From Phycisphaerae bacterium (GTDB lineage Bacteria > Planctomycetota > Phycisphaerae > Sedimentisphaerales > Anaerobacaceae): a stretch of 64,000 bases of DNA. Below, one piece after another: positions 59,287 through 64,000 of this stretch. The translations under genes were made by a program, and so were the position numbers. The notes beneath the pieces are model-generated. The model made no database searches and was not told where the DNA came from. It saw only the letters and a program-made list of their open reading frames with translations. The stretch is taken from the NCBI GenBank assembly GCA_012744475.1, contig JAAYBV010000067.1, positions 124,001 to 188,000 on the forward strand, given 5' to 3'. Within the stretch, counting starts at the first letter, position 1. Every line of letters begins with the position of its first letter.

Positions 59287-60078
59287 TCACGGTGGTCCGC
59301 CGGGAGCCGGCGCCAGCGGCCAGGAGGCCGGGTCCTGCTGGTAGAAGTCCTTCAACGCCTCATATAGCTCGGGATGGACGTCCCGCAGCTCCCCGGCCTT
59401 CTCGAAGAAGCACTCGGTCGCCACGGCGAAAAACTCGGCCTCGTCGGTGGCCCCGTACTCGTCGAGCACCTGCTCATCGTCCCGTCCGACGCTGTGCCGG
59501 AACTCCTCGAAATCCTCGCCGAGGGTCTGGGCCCACGCGGCGAAGCTGAACCTGTCCCGCAGCACCGGGGTGTTGTCGCCCTTGCCATAGGCGCTGTCGA
59601 GCTGGTGGCCAAACTCGTGGAAGACGACGTTCTGGCCGTCGCGCGGGTTGGCGGCCCCCCGCCGCACGCTGTTCCAGGCCAACACGACCGACCCGCGATG
59701 CCAGGACTCGCCCAGACGCACATCCTCGCCTTCGAGGACCATGTCGCCGACGATGCGGTGGGCCCGCTCGGCCACGTACGTCCGAGGGTACACCAGGATG
59801 GACGTCAGGCCCGGATAGTAGTCGGTCTGGCGGTGGAGCAGCAGGATGCACGCCTGGGCCGCGATGGTGACGCGAATCTCGTCGGTGATCTCCAGCCCGC
59901 CGCAACCCTCGAACCGCTTCTCCGCGAGGAAGACGAGAATGTGCCGGCGCAGCTCCTGCCGGTCCGCCTCCGGCAGACGCCGGCAGATCGGGACGTTCTT
60001 CTCGATAATCGCCAGCCATTCCGCCGGAAAGGGCCGCCCTGCGATCCTCGCTCGTCGACGCTTCTTGAATCCCAGCAT
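59287..60078 (-). CDS. mtfA: Zinc-dependent peptidase, MtfA family (M90)
   Basis: MLGFKKRRRARIAGRPFPAEWLAIIEKNVPICRRLPEADRQEL...NVVFHEFGHQLDSAYG. Confidence 0.93.
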   Translation of the reverse strand: MLGFKKRRRARIAGRPFPAEWLAIIEKNVPICRRLPEADRQELRRHILVFLAEKRFEGCGGLEITDEIRVTIAAQACILLLHRQTDYYPGLTSILVYPRTYVAERAHRIVGDMVLEGEDVRLGESWHRGSVVLAWNSVRRGAANPRDGQNVVFHEFGHQLDSAYGKGDNTPVLRDRFSFAAWAQTLGEDFEEFRHSVGRDDEQVLDEYGATDEAEFFAVATECFFEKAGELRDVHPELYEALKDFYQQDPASWPLAPAPGGPP

Positions 60079-60254
60079 GTCCTTCTCTTGTATTCTGTTG
60101 CGTTTGCGGGTACTTATACCATCCAAGACCGGCGAAAGAAAGCTCCCGGTCAAACCGAACGCGGGTGGCAGTCCCGCGTGGCGGCCTCAAGCGCAGCTTG
60201 GGGATGGTTGCCATGGACAGGACATCTCGACAGAAGGAAGATCGCGGCGAAGCC

Positions 60255-61532
60255 ATGAACGATACACCCATCCTCCTGACGGCAGCCATCTCCGGCACCG
60301 GGGGCGTCATCAAGACGCGGCCGGAAGACTTCTTCGTCGAAGAGCTGTCTCTCTATCCGGCGGCCGGCGAGGGCGACCACACGTACATCCTCATCGAGAA
60401 GCGCGGCCTCGGCACGCGCGACGCCATCGACCGGCTCGCGCGGGCGCTGAACGTGGCGCGTCGTGACATCGGCTCGGCGGGACTGAAGGACACGCACGCC
60501 GTCACCCGGCAGTGGCTCTCCGTCGAGCACGTCGACCCCGAGCGAGTGCGAGGGATCGACGTCGCAGACATCCGCGTCCGGCAGGTCACCCGCCACACCA
60601 ACAAGCTGAGACTCGGCCACCTGGCCGGCAACCGCTTCGTCATCAAGCTTCGCGAGCTGACGATGCCGCTCGACCAGGCGGCGCGCACCGCCGAGCAGGT
60701 GCTGTCGATCCTGACGCAGAAAGGCGTGCCCAACTACTATGGCCCGCAGCGCTTCGGCAACCGCGTCGACAACCACCTCATCGGCAAGGCGATCATCGAC
60801 AACGACGCCAATCGCGCCATCGACCTGTTCATCGGCGTGCCCGATCCGCGGCTCGACAGCGAGGTGATGCTCCAGGCCCGCCAGCTCTACCTCGACGGGC
60901 GGTACCAGGAGGCCCTGGACGCCTGGCCGCGTCAGATCGTCGAACGCCGGCGCATCCTCAAGGCCCTCATCGCCAATCGGGGCAACAAGAAGCGAACCTT
61001 CAAGGTGATGGACAGGCACCTCAAGGGCTTTTTCGTCTCGGCATACCAGTCGGCCGTGTTCAACCGCGTGCTCACCGCCCGCATGCCCGACATCGACAAG
61101 CTCCTGCCGGGCGACATGGCCTACAAGCACGAGAACGGCGCCTGCTTCCGCGTGGAAGACGCGGCGGCCGAGCAACCCCGCTGCGACCGCTTCGAGATCA
61201 GCCCGACCGGTCCGCTGCTGGGCCAGCGCACCACCCGCCTGGAAGGGCCTTCCGGCGAGATCGAGGAACCCATCCTCGAAGCCGAAGGGCTGGGCGAAGA
61301 GCAGTTCCGCCAGATGAAGAAGCTCGGCGCCCGGGGCGGCCGCCGGCCGCTGCGGTTCCAGCCGCGAGGAGTTGCCGTCACGACGGGAACGGACGACCTG
61401 GGCCCCTACCTGGAGCTGCGCTTCGAGCTCGACTCCGGCTGCTACGCCACCACCCTGATCGCCGAGATCACCAAGAACCCCGTCGTAGACGAGCCAACCG
61501 AGCCGGCCCCCGAAGAGGCCGGCACCGACTGA
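60255..61532 (+). CDS. truD: tRNA pseudouridine(13) synthase TruD
   Basis: IKTRPEDFFVEELSLYPAAGEGDHTYILIEKRGLGTRDAIDRLARALNVARRDIGSAGLKDTHAVTRQWLSV; PNYYGPQRFGNRVDN. Confidence 0.96.
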   Translation: MNDTPILLTAAISGTGGVIKTRPEDFFVEELSLYPAAGEGDHTYILIEKRGLGTRDAIDRLARALNVARRDIGSAGLKDTHAVTRQWLSVEHVDPERVRGIDVADIRVRQVTRHTNKLRLGHLAGNRFVIKLRELTMPLDQAARTAEQVLSILTQKGVPNYYGPQRFGNRVDNHLIGKAIIDNDANRAIDLFIGVPDPRLDSEVMLQARQLYLDGRYQEALDAWPRQIVERRRILKALIANRGNKKRTFKVMDRHLKGFFVSAYQSAVFNRVLTARMPDIDKLLPGDMAYKHENGACFRVEDAAAEQPRCDRFEISPTGPLLGQRTTRLEGPSGEIEEPILEAEGLGEEQFRQMKKLGARGGRRPLRFQPRGVAVTTGTDDLGPYLELRFELDSGCYATTLIAEITKNPVVDEPTEPAPEEAGTD

Positions 61533-61546
61533 TCCCCCGGCCCGCC

Positions 61547-61706
61547 AAATTGGCTTTGTTTCGCACGTTCTCCTCGCGCTCCGCCCGCATCTGTGTTCTT
61601 GCGCGTCTACGCTCCAACCGGCGGCCGTTCGCGGCCGCAGAATTGGCTTTGTCTGGCCGCTGGACCCTCATTTCCAGACCAACAACGCGGGAATTGGCTT
61701 TGTTTG
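61547..61706. repeat. Three copies of aattggctttgt(t/c)t motif
   Basis: 61547 aaattggctttgttt; 61642 aattggctttgtct; 61692 aattggctttgttt. Confidence 0.75.
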
Positions 61707-61766
61707 GCGCAGTTGCCTCGCGTCCGTCCGACCCACTCCACCGGACAATTGCCGCGCCACGAATCA

Positions 61767-61892
61767 CCAATCCGAAATCCGCAATCCGCAATTGCCCCCA
61801 CCCTTGCCCACCCGAGGCGGAGAATACTGGAATGGTGGAATGATGGAATGGTGGAACGCCGGCCCCACTGGCAACCGACAACCGTCAACTGG
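61767..61892. repeat. Heptamer/octamer array downstream of truD
   Basis: ccaatcc gaaatcc gcaatcc gcaattg; tggaatgg tggaatga tggaatgg tggaacg; aactggc-type run ctggcaaccgacaaccgtcaactgg. Confidence 0.75.
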
Positions 61893-62382
61893 TCTTCCGC
61901 GATTCGCCATTTGTTATTCACTTTATCGAAAGAGCTTTGTTGTGTTGATACTACACCATCTCATGGTCGCTGTAAAGCAGAATCCAGCAGGAATCCTCAA
62001 ATTCTCCGCACGCCCATCGAGAAGCCTTCGCCGCCCTGTCCGCGCCGACGCCATCCTCACCACGGCACACAACCGCCCCGCCGTCGACGCTCAAACGCCA
62101 CCAGAGCCGGAAGAACGCAGTCCCCGAACAAGACCGGTCGCCTTTTTCTTTCCTTTTCCTTATCTCGATCCCTTCTGAGGCCGATAGCAGGATACAGGAT
62201 GGAAGCCAGAGCGAGGGATGGCACAATCGTAGTACGATCACGCTTTCGGATTGAAATGATAGCCGATCTGCAAGGCCGTGATCGTAGCGTCGAGTGAGAC
62301 GGTGCGATGGCGGCTCAATGAGGTCTTCTGGGAAGGGACCGGAGCGGTGGGTCAGTGAGAATGCCTGGTAAGGGGATGCGAG

Positions 62383-63978
62383 ATGAGAACAATCTACGGA
62401 ATTCAGTTCGAAGTGAGACCACGGTCGAAGCAGACACCAACTGAGTGTGTCGGAGCCCTGAAACAACTCAGTGCGGCCTGGGTCACGCAGAAGTATCGAA
62501 GAGTCTGGAACACAGACGTCGTACCCCTCTTTGATGGCAACAGGCTGACCCCATTGAGGGGCCACTGGGTCCTTTCAAACCATGAATGCTATGATGACTG
62601 TGAATTACTCTCGCTGGAGTGGGGGCATCCCGACGACAGGGATGATTCCGTTGCTTGGGTTACTACGTGCCTGTTCGCTCGGGACGCAGGGAGCATTTAC
62701 GTAGCCGTTTCGGTCGGATTGACGTCAGCGAAGTTCGTCATTCGCCCGACTCGTTACATACTCGGCCGCCCGGGAATCGTGTGGGAGACTCTGACTCACT
62801 GCAAGTGCATCGTTGGCGGGCAGGACATCCCCGTCGCCCACCAAGTCGTCACCAAAACAGGATTGGATGACTTTGTACGGAACGTTCTGTTGGCGAAGGG
62901 CCGGGCACTGCCTGTCATTGTTGTTTCGCCAGACGTCTGGACAGAGAAACCCGTAGTTCAGGCGGACGTCCTGCAAAAGGCTGTTGCTGGTTTCGCCCAG
63001 GTAGCACTCCTATCAGACAAATGGACCGCATTCCGCTTGACTGATACCGTAGGCAGAGAGTTGTCCTGTTTTGACGGTGCAGTCCGCGTCTACTGGCCTG
63101 ATTTCACTCTGCAAGACCAGCCCTTTATGCACCCGCTGTACTTGGGCCGTTCCATCAGATTCCACCGGCTTCATGGACGTGAGCTGAAGACCCATCTATT
63201 CCGCGTTCTCGCCGGAATGTCGGGCTTCCGCGCAGGAGAACTCGGTCCCATCTCAGGGATTCGGCGTAAAGCAAAGGCTCACCAGGATGCGCTGCTAACA
63301 AGGCTGCGTAGTGAAGTCGTGGCCGGGACCGCCGAGAATGGCGAGTTGCTTGCTGAACTGGAAAAGGCTATCTGCAGAATCGAGACCCTGACCAAAGAGA
63401 GAGATGATCTTGCCAAGCGAAACGAGCTGCTCCACGATGAACTGAAAACACAGAAGGCAAACTGGGCTACCTACGAGCAGTTCAGGGATCAAGCGGACGC
63501 CGAGCAGGATATCGCCCCTGACAGTGCGACAGGGATTCGTGAGTTCGCAAATGCTCATGAAGCGTATCAGCGAGCAAAGGCCGACTTCAGCGGGCCGCTC
63601 TTGTTCCTTGAGTCGGCGGAGGAATCAGTCAAGAACTCACCATTCAAGAACACTCGGCGGCTTTATGAGACATTGGAAGCTCTCTGGCTGGTTGCCACGC
63701 AATGGAAAGAGAGCGAGGGGAGATTGGGGAAGAGTTTCAAGGACGCCCTGAAAGAAGAGGGTGTCGACGTTCATCCGGTATCACAGACAAGCAAGGGGAA
63801 GTGGGAGGATGACTACAGATTCGTATATAAGGGCCGGCGGCTGTTCTTCGAAGAGCATACCACCATCGGCGCAGGACAACCAGACAAGTGCCTTTCGATT
63901 CACTGGTATCGCGACGAGTCTGACTTCGTACTGGTTATAGGCCATTGTGGGAGACACCTCGCCAACACCAAAGCCTGA
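62383..63978 (+). CDS. Hypothetical protein with central coiled coil and conserved-looking C-terminal domain; orphan
   Basis: SD aggggatgcgagATG; ELLAELEKAICRIETLTKERDDLAKRNELLHDELKTQKANW coiled coil; C-terminal DYRFVYKGRRLFFEEHTTIGAGQPDKCLSIHWYRDESDFVLVIGHCGRHL. Confidence 0.75.
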   Translation: MRTIYGIQFEVRPRSKQTPTECVGALKQLSAAWVTQKYRRVWNTDVVPLFDGNRLTPLRGHWVLSNHECYDDCELLSLEWGHPDDRDDSVAWVTTCLFARDAGSIYVAVSVGLTSAKFVIRPTRYILGRPGIVWETLTHCKCIVGGQDIPVAHQVVTKTGLDDFVRNVLLAKGRALPVIVVSPDVWTEKPVVQADVLQKAVAGFAQVALLSDKWTAFRLTDTVGRELSCFDGAVRVYWPDFTLQDQPFMHPLYLGRSIRFHRLHGRELKTHLFRVLAGMSGFRAGELGPISGIRRKAKAHQDALLTRLRSEVVAGTAENGELLAELEKAICRIETLTKERDDLAKRNELLHDELKTQKANWATYEQFRDQADAEQDIAPDSATGIREFANAHEAYQRAKADFSGPLLFLESAEESVKNSPFKNTRRLYETLEALWLVATQWKESEGRLGKSFKDALKEEGVDVHPVSQTSKGKWEDDYRFVYKGRRLFFEEHTTIGAGQPDKCLSIHWYRDESDFVLVIGHCGRHLANTKA

Positions 63979-64000
63979 TGGACGGCATACTCAGTTTGCC

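Noticed and set aside
61468-61921. Minus-strand ORFs downstream of truD containing NKANS/KQSQF peptides
   Set aside because: Peptides are translations of the aattggctttgttt repeats; no RBS or protein-like composition.

Overview
The window looks like a roughly 60-65% GC chromosome segment from a Planctomycetota-type bacterium. That taxonomic call is an inference from Tat-exported Gfo/Idh/MocA and TIM-barrel isomerases, CotH/lamin-tail giants, dockerin-like motifs and DUF5648 repeats. Main blocks: (i) 0-18 kb, exported carbohydrate-related proteins, a LacI regulator, a heparinase-like lyase, dinB and two large paralogous discoidin-type secreted proteins; (ii) 18.8-26.3 kb, an OLD-like AAA ATPase convergently overlapping a 1.87-kaa CotH/dockerin-like/lamin-tail protein; (iii) about 27-52 kb, a minus-strand exopolysaccharide locus (export lipoprotein, BY-kinase, two ligase/polymerase-like proteins, WecA/MraY-like transferase, flippase, several glycosyltransferases, epimerase, ATP-grasp, SGNH hydrolases) with a lower-GC core, an embedded HEPN/MNT pair and broken glycosyltransferase copies; (iv) 52-64 kb, a tRNA-Arg, GAF-PtsP, a bL34 gene missing from the ORF track, MtfA, TruD and an orphan protein. 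The most unusual signal is a dense set of non-coding repeats built on a 7-bp period: inverted-repeat elements of (gaaNNNc)n / (ttcgNNN)n and arrays of tgattga, cagttNN, cttcacg and gtatctc units. They occur directly upstream of start codons, at glycosyltransferase breakpoints, and inside a glycosyltransferase interdomain linker, where two copies differ by exactly one heptamer. A separate 21-bp (3x7) tandem repeat encodes an ASNxxDE heptapeptide ORF. All calls are by eye; no database search was run.
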